Assembly: GCA_965370415.1 (NCBI GenBank)
Contig: CBDUTJ010000003.1
Coordinates: 44,589-108,588 of the forward strand
Source: JACNIV01 sp965370415
GTDB taxonomy: Bacteria > Cloacimonadota > Cloacimonadia > Cloacimonadales > TCS61
Length of the DNA stretch: 64,000 nucleotides
Reading direction: 5' to 3'
Positions 50,043 to 59,357 of the stretch are shown here, piece by piece. The position numbers and the translations under genes were made by a program. The notes under the pieces were generated by a model. It made no database searches and was not told where the DNA came from. It was given only the letters and a program-made list of their open reading frames with translations. Each line of letters starts with the position of its first letter. The first letter of the stretch is position 1.

Positions 50043-51326
50043 TCATCCGCGTTCTATTCTCCCCACCAGGTCATATTCCCAGGAATCGGTTATCTCTACC
50101 GTAACGATTTTCCCAATTTCAGATTCACCCTCTTCGATGAATACCGTTCCGTCAATTTCGGGAGCATCGAAATAACTTCTTCCCTCGAAAGGAAATTCTC
50201 CTTCCTCACCAATTCGGTCAACAATAACTTTGATTTTTTTACCTATCAGGTTGGTCAGGAAATCTTCGGAAATCGTTTGCTGAAGCATCATGATCTCCTC
50301 TTTTCTTTCTTCAGCAATTTTTTCCGTGACTTGTTCAACCAGGTCGAATGCTTGTGTATCTTCTTCTCTGGAATAGGAAAAAATTCCTAATCGTTCAAAC
50401 TTCATTTCTTTTATAAAATCTCGAAGTTCAATGTATTTATCTTCAGATTCACCGGGATAGCCTGTAATGAGAGTTGTGCGGATTATTGCTTCAGGTATTT
50501 TTGTTCGGATTTCTGTGATGATCTCTTTAATGCGTTCCTTTGTAACTTTTCGGTTCATGCTTTGCAGGATTTCGTTGTTAATATGCTGGATAGGGATCTC
50601 AAAATATTTGCAGAACTTTGGTAAATGTGCAATTACATCAATTATTTCTGTTGTAATATGAGCCGGATGCAGGTAAAGAATGCGTATCCATTCCAGGTTT
50701 TCAATTTGATGAAGTTCTTTTAGTAATTGAGAAAGTCTGTGTTCTCCGTAAATATCAACTCCATAATTTGCTGTATCCTGGGCTGTGAGGATCAGTTCTT
50801 TCACACCATTGTCTACCAGTGATCTTGCTTCTTTCACCAATTTTTCAATTGGAACGCTTGTTAATTTTCCACGTATGGAAGGAATGGCACAGTAGCTGCA
50901 ATGATTATTACATCCGTCACTTACCCGGAGATAAGCAAAATGGGGAAGGGTGAGAAGTTTCCGCTCTGACGTTGGCTTTGTTTTAAATATTTTAGCAAAA
51001 TTATCGAAATCTTTTAATTCTATTAATTCATCAATTTCCGGGATGGTTTCCTTGATGTTCTGAAAATATCTTTTCACCAGGCAGCCGGTAACAACCAGCT
51101 TCCTGCATTTGCCGGTTTTTTTATGTTCTGCAGCTGCCAGGACAGTTTCGATGGATTCTTCTTTTGCATCCAAAATGAACCCGCAGGTATTGATGATGAT
51201 AACTTCCGCTTCTTCGAATTTATCGGTAATAGAATAACCCGACTGCTCGATAATGTTTGCGAAAACCTCGCTATCTACCAGGTTCTTGGAACAACCCAGA
51301 CTTATTATTGCATATTTTTTCATCAT
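50043..51326 (-). CDS. rimO: Ribosomal protein uS12 methylthiotransferase RimO
   Basis: 427 residues; a second ATG follows the first and either may start. MTTase N-terminal domain: AIISLGCSKNLVDSE near 6 (first Cys), IINTCGFILDAKEES near 45, VTGCLVKRY near 78. Radical SAM: RVSDGCNNHCSYCAIP near 134 (CxxxCxxC), IRGKLTSVP, ELILTAQDTANYGVD near 175, ILYLHPAHI near 206, YFEIPIQHINNEIL near 230, RTTLITGYPGE near 273. C-terminal TRAM domain with DSWEYDLVGRIE. Adds a methylthio group to Asp of ribosomal protein S12. The PIQH and SxGCSKN motifs favour RimO over MiaB. SD is weak (AGAGAA). Confidence 0.92.
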   Translation of the reverse strand: MMKKYAIISLGCSKNLVDSEVFANIIEQSGYSITDKFEEAEVIIINTCGFILDAKEESIETVLAAAEHKKTGKCRKLVVTGCLVKRYFQNIKETIPEIDELIELKDFDNFAKIFKTKPTSERKLLTLPHFAYLRVSDGCNNHCSYCAIPSIRGKLTSVPIEKLVKEARSLVDNGVKELILTAQDTANYGVDIYGEHRLSQLLKELHQIENLEWIRILYLHPAHITTEIIDVIAHLPKFCKYFEIPIQHINNEILQSMNRKVTKERIKEIITEIRTKIPEAIIRTTLITGYPGESEDKYIELRDFIKEMKFERLGIFSYSREEDTQAFDLVEQVTEKIAEERKEEIMMLQQTISEDFLTNLIGKKIKVIVDRIGEEGEFPFEGRSYFDAPEIDGTVFIEEGESEIGKIVTVEITDSWEYDLVGRIERG

Positions 51327-51338
51327 TTCTCTATCAAG

Positions 51339-51435
51339 TCCCCCTTTTTAAGGGGGAATAAAAGGGGGTTATGCTTGTTCCCATGCTCCTGCGTGGGAAT
51401 ACTCCGCAGGTTCAATCAGGCAATTGCCTGATGAA
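51339..51435. repeat. Run of three hairpin repeats
   Basis: TCCCCCTTTTTAAGGGGGA (51339-51357) followed by AAAGGGGGTT; TTCCCA/TGGGAA around 51378-51399; TCAGGCAATTGCCTGA (51416-51431). Lies between rimO and the DUF1015 gene. The first family also occurs at 17509-17540. Confidence 0.75.
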
Positions 51436-51511
51436 CCTAAACGTTTTACTAAGTTCATCCCAGAACTTGACACAACTCGGTGCATTTCAGTGATTTTCGG
51501 TGTTTAATTCT

Positions 51512-52756
51512 TTAATCCAACAAATGAATGATAACCCCGGAACGAAGTTTAGGCTCAAACCAGGTGGATTTTGGCGGCATTACTTCACCGGCATCGGCAA
51601 TTGCCATAAGCTGCTCGATGGAAGTGGGGTACAGAGAAAATGCAACAGCTTCACCGGTATTAACACGCCTGGAAAGTTCTTCCAATCCGCGAATACCGCC
51701 CACAAAATCGATTCGTTTATCTTTGCGGGGATCACCAATTCCCAGGATGGGGGAAAGCAGGTTTTCCTGTAGTATGGAAACATCCAGCGATCTCACCGGA
51801 TCATTATCGGGGAAAGTTCCTTGTTTAACTGTTAGCTTATACCAGGATCCATCCAGGTACATTCCGAAATTATGCAATCCTTCCGGATGATATGATTTGT
51901 CTTTAGAATAAATATCAACTGTAAACTTTTCCTCTACTTTCTTTAAAAAATCATCAGTGAAAAGACCATTCAAATCTTTCACTACCCGATTGTAATCCAT
52001 GATGTAAAGCTGATCGTGGGGGAAGATAACCGAAAGAAAATAGTTATACTCCTCTTCACCGGTATGGTTCGGATTTGCTTCTCTTCTTCTTTGTCCAACG
52101 ATGGTACCGGAAGCAGAACGGTGATGACCATCGGCAACATAAAGAAAATCGATTTTAGCAAAAATATCCATGATCTTGCGAATGTCTTGTTCCCGATCGA
52201 CTTTCCAGAAAATATGTTTGATGCCATCTTCCGCTTCAAAATCGTAAACAGGTTTCTGTGTAATAAGTTCTTCAACCAGTTCATTCATTTCCTGCCTGCC
52301 TTTGTAAGTAAGAAAAACCGGACCGGTATTGGCATTTAATGTATCCACATGCTTGATGCGGTCTGTTTCTTTATCTGCACGGGTATGCTCGTGTTTCTTG
52401 ATGATATCATTTTCGTAATCTTCGATGGATGCTCCAGCAACGAGACCTATCTCGTCTACATTCCCCATGATCAGGCGGTAAAGATAAAAACATGGTTTCT
52501 CATCCTGGATAAGAGTACCATCTGCGATCATTTTATAAAGGTTTTCTCTACCTTTTTGGTAAACACTTTCATCGTACAGATCGATGTTTTCCGGCAGGTC
52601 GACTTCTGGTTTTACCACGTGCAGGAAACTGTAGGGTTTATCGTTCACTTGCAAGCGTGCTTCGGTGGAATTCAGAACATCATAAGGTGGAGAAGCCACA
52701 TCTTTTATTTTATCCTCAGCCGGTCGAACACCCCTGAAAGGCTTGATTTTAGCCAC
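51512..52756 (-). CDS. DUF1015 family protein
   Basis: 414 residues from GTG at 52756, chosen for its SD (CAGGAGA) and because it gives the family N-terminus VAKIKPFRGVRPAEDK; longer frames would run into ileS. Further blocks: VASPPYDVLN near 20, KHEHTRADKETDRIKHV near 119, ANTGPVFLTY near 140, FLYVADGHHRSASG near 205, FLSVIFPHDQLYIMDYNRVV near 243, GIGDPRKDKRIDFVGGIRG near 348, PPKSTWFEPKLRSGVI near 393. DUF1015 is conserved and often found near serine-synthesis genes, but I know of no proven activity. ileS ends 14 bp upstream, suggesting one transcript. Confidence 0.88.
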   Translation of the reverse strand: MAKIKPFRGVRPAEDKIKDVASPPYDVLNSTEARLQVNDKPYSFLHVVKPEVDLPENIDLYDESVYQKGRENLYKMIADGTLIQDEKPCFYLYRLIMGNVDEIGLVAGASIEDYENDIIKKHEHTRADKETDRIKHVDTLNANTGPVFLTYKGRQEMNELVEELITQKPVYDFEAEDGIKHIFWKVDREQDIRKIMDIFAKIDFLYVADGHHRSASGTIVGQRRREANPNHTGEEEYNYFLSVIFPHDQLYIMDYNRVVKDLNGLFTDDFLKKVEEKFTVDIYSKDKSYHPEGLHNFGMYLDGSWYKLTVKQGTFPDNDPVRSLDVSILQENLLSPILGIGDPRKDKRIDFVGGIRGLEELSRRVNTGEAVAFSLYPTSIEQLMAIADAGEVMPPKSTWFEPKLRSGVIIHLLD

Positions 52757-52770
52757 TGTTTTCTCCTGAT

Positions 52771-55700
52771 CTATTTTTTTACTTTTTCTACGGTTAAATG
52801 CATTTTTCTGCCGTTTATATCCCATTCGATCATATCTTTCTGAACTTCTTTTACTGCATGGAACGAATCGGTGAGAGTTTCATTCTTAATGTAATCGGCA
52901 TATTTCAGGAAAACATCCTCGATTTCATTTTCTGCCAGGAAGAATATCTTTATTCTATCCATGATCTCCAGGTTTTTTTCTTTGCGAGTGAACTGGATCT
53001 TATTCACAAGTTCACGAGCCAGTCCTTCCTCGATAAGCTCGGGAGTGAGATGAGTATCCAGAGCCACAAAAAGTTCTTTATTGGTTTCGAATACAAAACC
53101 TTCTCTATCTTTGATGGAGATGATCAGGTCTTCTTCAGTTAATTTGAAAGTACTGCCATCCATTTCCAGGTAATAATCCATGCCTTTATGAAGCTTCTCG
53201 ATAATACTGTCAGCATCCATCTGAGCTAAAGCAGAAGCAATGTTTTTCATGTGTTTACCATATTTTGGTCCCATCACTTTAAAATCCGGTTTGAGCTCAT
53301 AACTCACAAAATTATCTTTTTCGTGAATATATTTTATCTTTTTCACATTGATCTCTTCTTTGATCAGGTTTTCCATTCTGGCTACCAGATGCTTGTGTTT
53401 TTCAGGAATGTGAAGTGCACCCAGAGTCTGGCGAACCTTTATTTGACAGGTATTCCTGGCTGCTCTTCCCAATGAAACCAGATCGATCACTATCTTCATC
53501 TCTTTTTCCAATTCAGGAAAAATAACCTTACTGTTACTAACAGGATAATTTTCCAAATGCACGCTTTCTTTTCCAGTAAGATTGGTAAATATTTCTTCTG
53601 ACAAAAAGGGAGCAAATGGAGCCATTAATTTGGTTACAGCAACCATCACCTGGTAAAGTGTGAGATATGCCTGCTTTTTATTTTCAGTAAGCTTTAGTTC
53701 CCAGTATCTCCTCCTGCTACGACGTACATACCAGTTGCTGAGTTCATCTATTACGAAGTTCTGGATCTGACGGACAGCTCGCGTCAGTTCATATTTTTCG
53801 ATGTTCTTTGTAACATCTGCTATCAGGGTATTCAAACGGGAAATGATCCACTTATCGATCTCGACTTCCTTTTTATCACTTAGCTCATATTTACCTGCAT
53901 CAAAGCCATCGATATTGGCATAAGTAACGTAGAATGAATATACGTTTTTCAACGTGCCAAAGAATTTATTAACGATCTCTACCACACCTTTTTCATCGAA
54001 TTTTGTGGGAATCCAGGGAGGACTTACAGCCAGCAGATACCAGCGGATGGCATCGGCTCCATATTCATCCATAAGTTTTATCGGATTTGCTGTATTACCT
54101 TTGCTTTTACTCATCTTCCTGCCTTTCTTATCCAGGATCATGTCGTTTACCAGTACATTATTATAGGAAGATTTTCCCGTGAGCATGGTAGAAATAGCCA
54201 GCATAGAGTAAAACCAGCCGCGAGTCTGGTCGATGCCTTCACTGATGAAATCTGCTGGGAAAAGCTCTTTTTCGAACTTGTTTTTATTCTCGAAGGGATA
54301 ATGCCACTGTGCAAAAGGCATGGACCCGCTATCGAACCAGCAATCTATAACTTCCGGGGTTCTGGTCATTTTCCCTTTACATTTGGGACATTCCAAAACG
54401 ATATCATCCACATAAGGTCTGTGCAGTTCGATATCTTTGAGAACCTTGGATCCATCTTTCATTTTACCCTTTTTTCGTAATTCAGCAATGGAACCAATGC
54501 TTTCCTGTTCTTCGCATTTCCGGCAAACCCAGATATTGAGTGGAGTTCCCCAGAATCTATCACGGGAAATAGCCCAGTCCACATTATTTTCCAACCATTC
54601 ACCAAAACGTTTTTCACCTACAAAGGTTGGAAACCAGTTGATCTTCCGATTATTTTCCAGCATCTGCTGTTTGTAAACGCTGGTTTTAATATACCAACTT
54701 GAACGGGCATAATATATGAGAGGACTTTCACAACGCCAGCAGAAAGGATAACTATGGATAACCTGTTTGCGCTTGTACAGCATATTTCTATCTTTCAGGT
54801 CTCTGATAATTCCTTTATCTGCATCTTTCACAAATTCACCAGCCCAGTTTGTTATTTCTTTCGTGAATTTTCCTGCACCATCCACAGGCTGGATTACAGG
54901 TAGTTTATATTGTTTACCCAGATCATAATCATCCTGTCCGAAAGCGGGAGCAGTGTGCACAACTCCAGTTCCATCGTCCATGGTAACGTAATCTGCCAGT
55001 CCAATATAGAAGGCTTTTTCCTTAGGAACGACGAACGGAAAAAGCTGTTCATATTCTTTGTATTCCAGGTCTTTTCCTGTATATTCTTCCACGATCTCAT
55101 ATTCATCATCGATCACTTCCAAACGAGCTTTTGCCAGGATTAAGAACTCATCGTTGTGCTTGATCTTCACATAAACTGCGTCTGGGTGAACAACAAGAGC
55201 TACATTCGAGATAAGTGTCCACGGTGTAGTGGTCCAGGCTAAGAAATAAGTGTTCTCTTCATTTTTCACTTTGAGTTTTATAAAGACAGACGGATCTTCC
55301 GTTTCCTGGTATCCTTGAGCTACTTCATGACTGGAAAGCGGTGTGCCGCAACTGGGGCAGTAAGGTACAATTTTATGTCCTTTGTAGATAAGACCTTTCT
55401 TGTAGAAATCGTTCAATATCCACCAAACGGTTTCAATGTAGTCATTTGAAAGTGTTTTATACGGATTATCCAGGTCTATCCAGTAACCCATCATACGGGT
55501 CATTTCCCGCCATTCTTTCTCGTAAGAAAAAACCGATATTTTACATTTATTATTGAATTTTTCCAGACCGTAGTCTTCTACTTCTTTCTTGTCTTTCAAT
55601 CCCAGCTGTTTTTCTACTTCGATCTCCACAGGAAGACCGTGTGTATCCCACCCGGCTTTACGTTTAACATGTAAACCCTGCATGGTTTTATAACGGCAAA

Positions 55701-55902
55701 CAGCATCTTTTATCGCCCTGGAAATAACATGGTGTATGCCCGGCATACCGTTTGCAGTGGGTGGACCTTCATAAAAAATAAATTGTTTTGCATCTGCGCG
55801 GATGTCTTCACTTCTTTGCGCAGTGTTTTTTTTCTGCCAGTAATCCCTGATCCTTTTTTCCAGGGCAGAGGCTTTTTCTTTTATATCAACCGATCTATAC
55901 AT
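52771..55902 (-). CDS. ileS: Isoleucyl-tRNA synthetase, IleRS2 type with GIHH motif
   Basis: 1043 residues, the length of the eukaryote-like IleRS2 class. The class I signature normally HxGH reads GIHH at residues 55-58 (PPTANGMPGIHHVISR), i.e. the swapped GxHH form reported for a subset of IleRS2 and linked there to very high mupirocin resistance. Other motifs: RKAGWDTHGLPVEIEVEK near 83, WTTTPWTLISNVAL near 218 (editing domain), GLADYVTMDDGTGVVHTAP near 292, DFISEGIDQTRGWFY near 543, KKGRKMSKSKGN near 586 (KMSKS). SD TAGGAGAAC. Followed 14 bp later by the DUF1015 gene. Confidence 0.95.
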   Translation of the reverse strand: MYRSVDIKEKASALEKRIRDYWQKKNTAQRSEDIRADAKQFIFYEGPPTANGMPGIHHVISRAIKDAVCRYKTMQGLHVKRKAGWDTHGLPVEIEVEKQLGLKDKKEVEDYGLEKFNNKCKISVFSYEKEWREMTRMMGYWIDLDNPYKTLSNDYIETVWWILNDFYKKGLIYKGHKIVPYCPSCGTPLSSHEVAQGYQETEDPSVFIKLKVKNEENTYFLAWTTTPWTLISNVALVVHPDAVYVKIKHNDEFLILAKARLEVIDDEYEIVEEYTGKDLEYKEYEQLFPFVVPKEKAFYIGLADYVTMDDGTGVVHTAPAFGQDDYDLGKQYKLPVIQPVDGAGKFTKEITNWAGEFVKDADKGIIRDLKDRNMLYKRKQVIHSYPFCWRCESPLIYYARSSWYIKTSVYKQQMLENNRKINWFPTFVGEKRFGEWLENNVDWAISRDRFWGTPLNIWVCRKCEEQESIGSIAELRKKGKMKDGSKVLKDIELHRPYVDDIVLECPKCKGKMTRTPEVIDCWFDSGSMPFAQWHYPFENKNKFEKELFPADFISEGIDQTRGWFYSMLAISTMLTGKSSYNNVLVNDMILDKKGRKMSKSKGNTANPIKLMDEYGADAIRWYLLAVSPPWIPTKFDEKGVVEIVNKFFGTLKNVYSFYVTYANIDGFDAGKYELSDKKEVEIDKWIISRLNTLIADVTKNIEKYELTRAVRQIQNFVIDELSNWYVRRSRRRYWELKLTENKKQAYLTLYQVMVAVTKLMAPFAPFLSEEIFTNLTGKESVHLENYPVSNSKVIFPELEKEMKIVIDLVSLGRAARNTCQIKVRQTLGALHIPEKHKHLVARMENLIKEEINVKKIKYIHEKDNFVSYELKPDFKVMGPKYGKHMKNIASALAQMDADSIIEKLHKGMDYYLEMDGSTFKLTEEDLIISIKDREGFVFETNKELFVALDTHLTPELIEEGLARELVNKIQFTRKEKNLEIMDRIKIFFLAENEIEDVFLKYADYIKNETLTDSFHAVKEVQKDMIEWDINGRKMHLTVEKVKK

Positions 55903-55952
55903 TTGTTCTCCTACTCAATTAAAAAATATATTACTGCCTTACGGCAAATTAT

Positions 55953-56201
55953 TTATTCTTCATTCTCTTCGTTCAGAATTTCTGCGTAATATTCGTGCAG
56001 CTCAGGAATGCCTTTCACATAATCTTTCCAGGCATTTCTTGCTTTTTCCATATCTACACATTTATGACACAGCATAATTGTGTTTTCAGGCGTTACACCA
56101 ATATAACCGCGGTCATAACAGGTGTTACAGGTTTTTTTCTTCCTGTTATGAGCCGCAAGCTCCTTTGCCTTTTCCAGGTGCTTATCGTCTAATCTGAACA
56201 T
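55953..56201 (-). CDS. Small zinc-ribbon protein
   Basis: 82 residues from the ATG behind GAGGTTAAGT. Contains CNTCYDRGYIGV near 29 and LCHKC near 48, a CxxC...CxxC pair as in small zinc ribbons; the CxxCxxRGY part recalls DnaJ-type CxxCxGxG fingers. Flanks are helical and charged (DDKHLEKAKELAAHNRKKK; KGIPELHEYYAEILNEENEE). No catalytic residues. It lies 50 bp before ileS on the same strand and could be in its operon. Function unknown. Confidence 0.7.
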   Translation of the reverse strand: MFRLDDKHLEKAKELAAHNRKKKTCNTCYDRGYIGVTPENTIMLCHKCVDMEKARNAWKDYVKGIPELHEYYAEILNEENEE

Positions 56202-56653
56202 ACTTAACCTCATTTATTCTGCTCAAAACTTTTTTAATATGTATAAATGTCAATATTAATAAGCTAACAGGTTTCCTCCGAAAATATTTCAGAATTGTTT
56301 TGTTTTTAATTTCGTTCCTATCCGGCAGCTGCCAGATGGGAATGAAAAAAAATATAGAAGATTTTCCAGTCAGAGGCTGGCAGGTGTTTATCTTCATTTC
56401 TTTTGTGCAAACACACTCTGGTTACCAAGCCCCAGCTTGGTAACCTCTTAAAAAAAAGAAATGCGTATCAAAGCTGGGGCTTTGATACGAGATATATATT
56501 GCCAATTTCTTAACGTAATTTATATTATGCCGGATTACATTCATGGGATTATTGAAATTGTAAGGAATGGTTTGAAACCATTCCCTACGTAAGGGTTATT
56601 TTAAATTAACCCTTTTTCCTCAAATAAATTTATACATGGTTGGCAGTAGTATG
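56202..56653. other. 452-bp intergenic region: REP-like hairpins around a transposase relic
   Basis: Holds the perfect hairpins GGTTACCAAGC/GCTTGGTAACC (56420-56445) and CGTATCAAAGC/GCTTTGATACG (56464-56489), then the putative transposase fragment annotated at 56497-56560, then GGAATGGTTTGAAACCATTCC (56564-56584). The two large hairpins share a central GGGG/CCCC-type word in opposite orientation, as paired REPs do. The rest (56220-56380) is AT-rich with no gene seen. Confidence 0.6.
56497..56560 (+). pseudogene. Fragment of a Y1 (REP-associated, RAYT-like) transposase
   Basis: The frame starting at AACGTAATT (56513) reads NVIYIMPDYIHGIIEI, close to the HUH-motif region of Y1 transposases (usually ..VIMPNHIHGIIxI), with the first His of the HxH pair changed to Tyr. 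Only ~16-20 codons are left, flanked by REP-like hairpins; no full gene. The related word at 48491-48525 breaks down after NVIYIMP. Short match, so moderate confidence. Confidence 0.45.
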
Positions 56654-57667
56654 TTACTGCTCCACTATCTCAACCCTTCTGTTTTTAGCTTTTCCTTCAT
56701 CGGTTGAATTACTCGATACGGGTGCAACAGGACCAACTCCGTAAGATTTCAGTTGTTCCTTATTAACACTATGGTTTACAATTAAACTATTTACTACAGC
56801 GTTTGCTCTTTCATTCGAGAGTTTAATATTCGCATTAAAAACACCAACATTATCGGTATGACCAACAACCAGATATTTTTTATCCGAATGTGTTATTATA
56901 TATTCTGCTATCATATTTAAAGCATCGTAAGATTCACCCTTGATTTCAGATTTGCCGGTTTCAAAATAGATATCGTACACAGCAATATGACCTTTTGCTA
57001 CCAACCCTGCATCTAAATTTTCGAGCGATATCATTCCCTTATCCATTGGTTTTGTTTCGATAGTTGCCAATAAGTATACTACTTTACCGTCTATATTTCC
57101 TGCAACAACACATATATAGTAATCTACTGTGTCTGTAGGTATTTTTCCGGAAAAATAATAATAAGCCATTGTGGGCATTTGCATATATTCATACTTTGTT
57201 TGATAATGGTAAGGATGCCCCTTTTTCATATAAGCATCTATGCATTCTCTGGCATTAACTATAGGAAACACAGTGCCATCTTTTTCCAGTACTGCTTCTT
57301 CATAATTTTTTATTATTTCCAAAGGGGAACGTCCTGCCGGAGCATAACAAAATCTAAGATGAGTATACCCTTCAATTTTTTCAATTTTCGTCGTTTCATC
57401 AGAGTTTTTACCTGTACAAACATAAAATTCTTCATACCCGATCTTGTCATCATGATAACAACTACTGCCGGGATAAGCAGGTGCAATATCTTTTTCTTCT
57501 TCTTCTTTTGCTTTTTCTTCTTTTTCCTGTTTTTCTTGTTCAATTTTTGATTTTTCAGTCTCTTCCGTTACTTTTTTTAATACACCCGAAAGACCAAACT
57601 TTGCGTTTACTGTTTGAAAGGTAAGAATAAACAAGCCTACAATTAATAATAAAATAATTTTTTTCAT
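56654..57667 (-). CDS. OmpA-family protein
   Basis: 337 residues. Signal peptide MKKIILLLIVGLFILTFQTVNA (~22). A Lys/Glu coiled run (IEQEKQEKEEKAKEEEEKD, ~42-60), a central domain of unknown type with two Cys (YPGSSCYHDD; FYVCTGK), and a C-terminal OmpA/MotB peptidoglycan-binding domain at ~225-337: VYDIYFETGKSEIKGES, LVVGHTDNVGVFNANIKLSN, ERANAVVNSLI, LKSYGVGP, NRRVEIVEQ. All peptidoglycan-contact positions (TD, R in NxxLSxxRA, NRRVE) are visible. Probably periplasmic or outer-membrane-attached. SD AAAGGAGAAAG. Confidence 0.88.
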   Translation of the reverse strand: MKKIILLLIVGLFILTFQTVNAKFGLSGVLKKVTEETEKSKIEQEKQEKEEKAKEEEEKDIAPAYPGSSCYHDDKIGYEEFYVCTGKNSDETTKIEKIEGYTHLRFCYAPAGRSPLEIIKNYEEAVLEKDGTVFPIVNARECIDAYMKKGHPYHYQTKYEYMQMPTMAYYYFSGKIPTDTVDYYICVVAGNIDGKVVYLLATIETKPMDKGMISLENLDAGLVAKGHIAVYDIYFETGKSEIKGESYDALNMIAEYIITHSDKKYLVVGHTDNVGVFNANIKLSNERANAVVNSLIVNHSVNKEQLKSYGVGPVAPVSSNSTDEGKAKNRRVEIVEQ

Positions 57668-57775
57668 GATACTTTCTCCTTTATTTTTTCTTTGTGTAAA
57701 AGCAAGACCGAAATTGTGATTCTAACACAGTTGTGTCAATGGTTTTATTAGTTGTTATTATGTAATATTTAAAGG

Positions 57776-57793
57776 GACAGGTCGCGACCTGTC
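57776..57793. repeat. Perfect 18-bp palindrome
   Basis: GACAGGTCGCGACCTGTC, directly after the esterase-PDZ gene stop. Same design as the hairpins at 45470-45507 (ACCAGCTTGGT, GACCTGGCAGGTC). Confidence 0.8.
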
Positions 57794-57794
57794 T

Positions 57795-59306
57795 TTACAA
57801 TTTTAAAACGATCCTCTTCACCCAGAGCGCTTTTCTGTCAAAATTCGTTTTAAAATTCTCAACCATAAATTCACGGTCGATGGAGATATGCTCATTGAAA
57901 ACTTCTTTTCCGTTAATATTCACAGTAACAGAGTTTTCCTGGTTTACCATATCGGGGTGAATGTATATTGCCAGTTCATCTACACGCGAAGTTTCGATCT
58001 CAAAATGATTTCCCCAGTATTTGGCTTTTACTGCTCCGGAAGGCTTATTCATGATAAAAGCATCATAGAATTCTACTTCAGGAAATTGACCGAATAATTT
58101 TACTTCTTTTTTATCTCGGAGAACAGTAAGAGAAACTTCATCTCCTCTTTTTTTAAAGGTTTTCAATTCGCTCAGTTTCTCGATATTCTCCACATCTTTT
58201 CCGTCCATCTTAATTACAATATCATCCTTTTTCAAACCCATACTATCTGCAGTGGAAGCTTCTATGATATCTCTTACTTTTACGCCTTTCCCTTCAAATG
58301 TTTCATCATGATAAAACCCGAATTGAATGCGTTTATTTTCCATTTTTATATTGTATTCTTTCTGCCATTCTTTAGGTGTTTCCAGAGTATCGAGTCCGGT
58401 AATTTCTAACCAGTCACAACGGTTAAATTCAGGAATGGAGGATTCCCAGTAGATTTCACTTCCGAAAATATCTCGGGCATGATTCTTCATATCTTCAACC
58501 ATAATGGGAACGTCTTCATCTGCATAATCGAAAGTATGCCCGATTCCCCAATATTCTTTATATAAAAGATCGGCACCTGCTTGCAGAGATAGCTCCATCA
58601 GTTGTCGCATATCTGCAGAAGGATACAATCCATCTTCATCTGTATTAACAGCCCGTGAATGTCTGTTTCTCAGGTTGGGAAGATAGGCAGGATTCTGTGT
58701 AACTCTGGAACCCACAGCGATGAATCCATTCAATGGATAAAATGCTGCGAACAGGTTCGGATCGGTTAAAGCAAAATGAAAAGATGCTGAACCACCATCA
58801 GAAAAACCGGTCATGTAAATCTTATCATCATCGATGTTGTAATTTTCCTTCAGATTTCTTATCTGGGCTTTAACGTTTTCCATTCCTACCAGATCCCACC
58901 ATATAGTATATTGATTACCCTGTGGAAATAGAAAGAACCAGTTGTTAATGACTTCATCGGGGAACATAGCAGTTATTTGGGGAACGTAATCTGAAAAATC
59001 TTCAATGAAATCTTTTCTTCCCACTCCACCATGCAGGTAAACCAGCAATCGGGCAGGTTTGGTGTGATCATAATTTTGTGGAATATGAATAAAATAGGGA
59101 GCGATAAGTGTATCATTGATAACATTTTCCTTTTGCAGGAAGATTCCGGTACTGTCCGCTGGTTGATAATTATTCCAGTTTGCCAGAAGAATGAATAACG
59201 AATCGTTTGAAATGGCATTGTCATTTATGAGATCATCCAGGGAAACCGTTCCCATCAGCCATGAACTAATAAGAAAAACAAATATAATAATTATTGTTTT
59301 TTTCAT
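57795..59306 (-). CDS. Secreted alpha/beta-hydrolase with PDZ domain
   Basis: 503 residues from the ATG behind AAGGGATTT; an ATG 45 bp upstream lacks an SD. Signal peptide MKKTIIIIFVFLISSWLMG. An esterase/PHB-depolymerase-like hydrolase follows: LLVYLHGGVGRKDF near 94 (oxyanion HGG), MTGFSDGGSASFHFAL near 180 (nucleophile G-x-S-x-G), ADEDVPIMV, and GIGHTFDYADED near 270 (catalytic His). A PDZ domain at ~345-415 (GKGVKVRDIIEASTADSMGL; KKDDIVIKMDGKDVENI), then a beta-sandwich-like tail. A hydrolase-PDZ order is unusual but reads through in one frame. Substrate unknown; periplasmic or extracellular. Confidence 0.75.
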   Translation of the reverse strand: MKKTIIIIFVFLISSWLMGTVSLDDLINDNAISNDSLFILLANWNNYQPADSTGIFLQKENVINDTLIAPYFIHIPQNYDHTKPARLLVYLHGGVGRKDFIEDFSDYVPQITAMFPDEVINNWFFLFPQGNQYTIWWDLVGMENVKAQIRNLKENYNIDDDKIYMTGFSDGGSASFHFALTDPNLFAAFYPLNGFIAVGSRVTQNPAYLPNLRNRHSRAVNTDEDGLYPSADMRQLMELSLQAGADLLYKEYWGIGHTFDYADEDVPIMVEDMKNHARDIFGSEIYWESSIPEFNRCDWLEITGLDTLETPKEWQKEYNIKMENKRIQFGFYHDETFEGKGVKVRDIIEASTADSMGLKKDDIVIKMDGKDVENIEKLSELKTFKKRGDEVSLTVLRDKKEVKLFGQFPEVEFYDAFIMNKPSGAVKAKYWGNHFEIETSRVDELAIYIHPDMVNQENSVTVNINGKEVFNEHISIDREFMVENFKTNFDRKALWVKRIVLKL

Positions 59307-59357
59307 TTTAAATCCCTTATTTATACTTGGATGGATTAAGCAAAATTGCAAATAATT

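Noticed and set aside
51528..51890. Plus-strand 120-codon frame
   Set aside because: Antisense shadow of the DUF1015 gene, which has clear family motifs and an SD.
57179..57550. Plus-strand 123-codon frame rich in Phe
   Set aside because: Antisense of the OmpA-like gene's Lys/Glu-rich coding sequence; a shadow frame.
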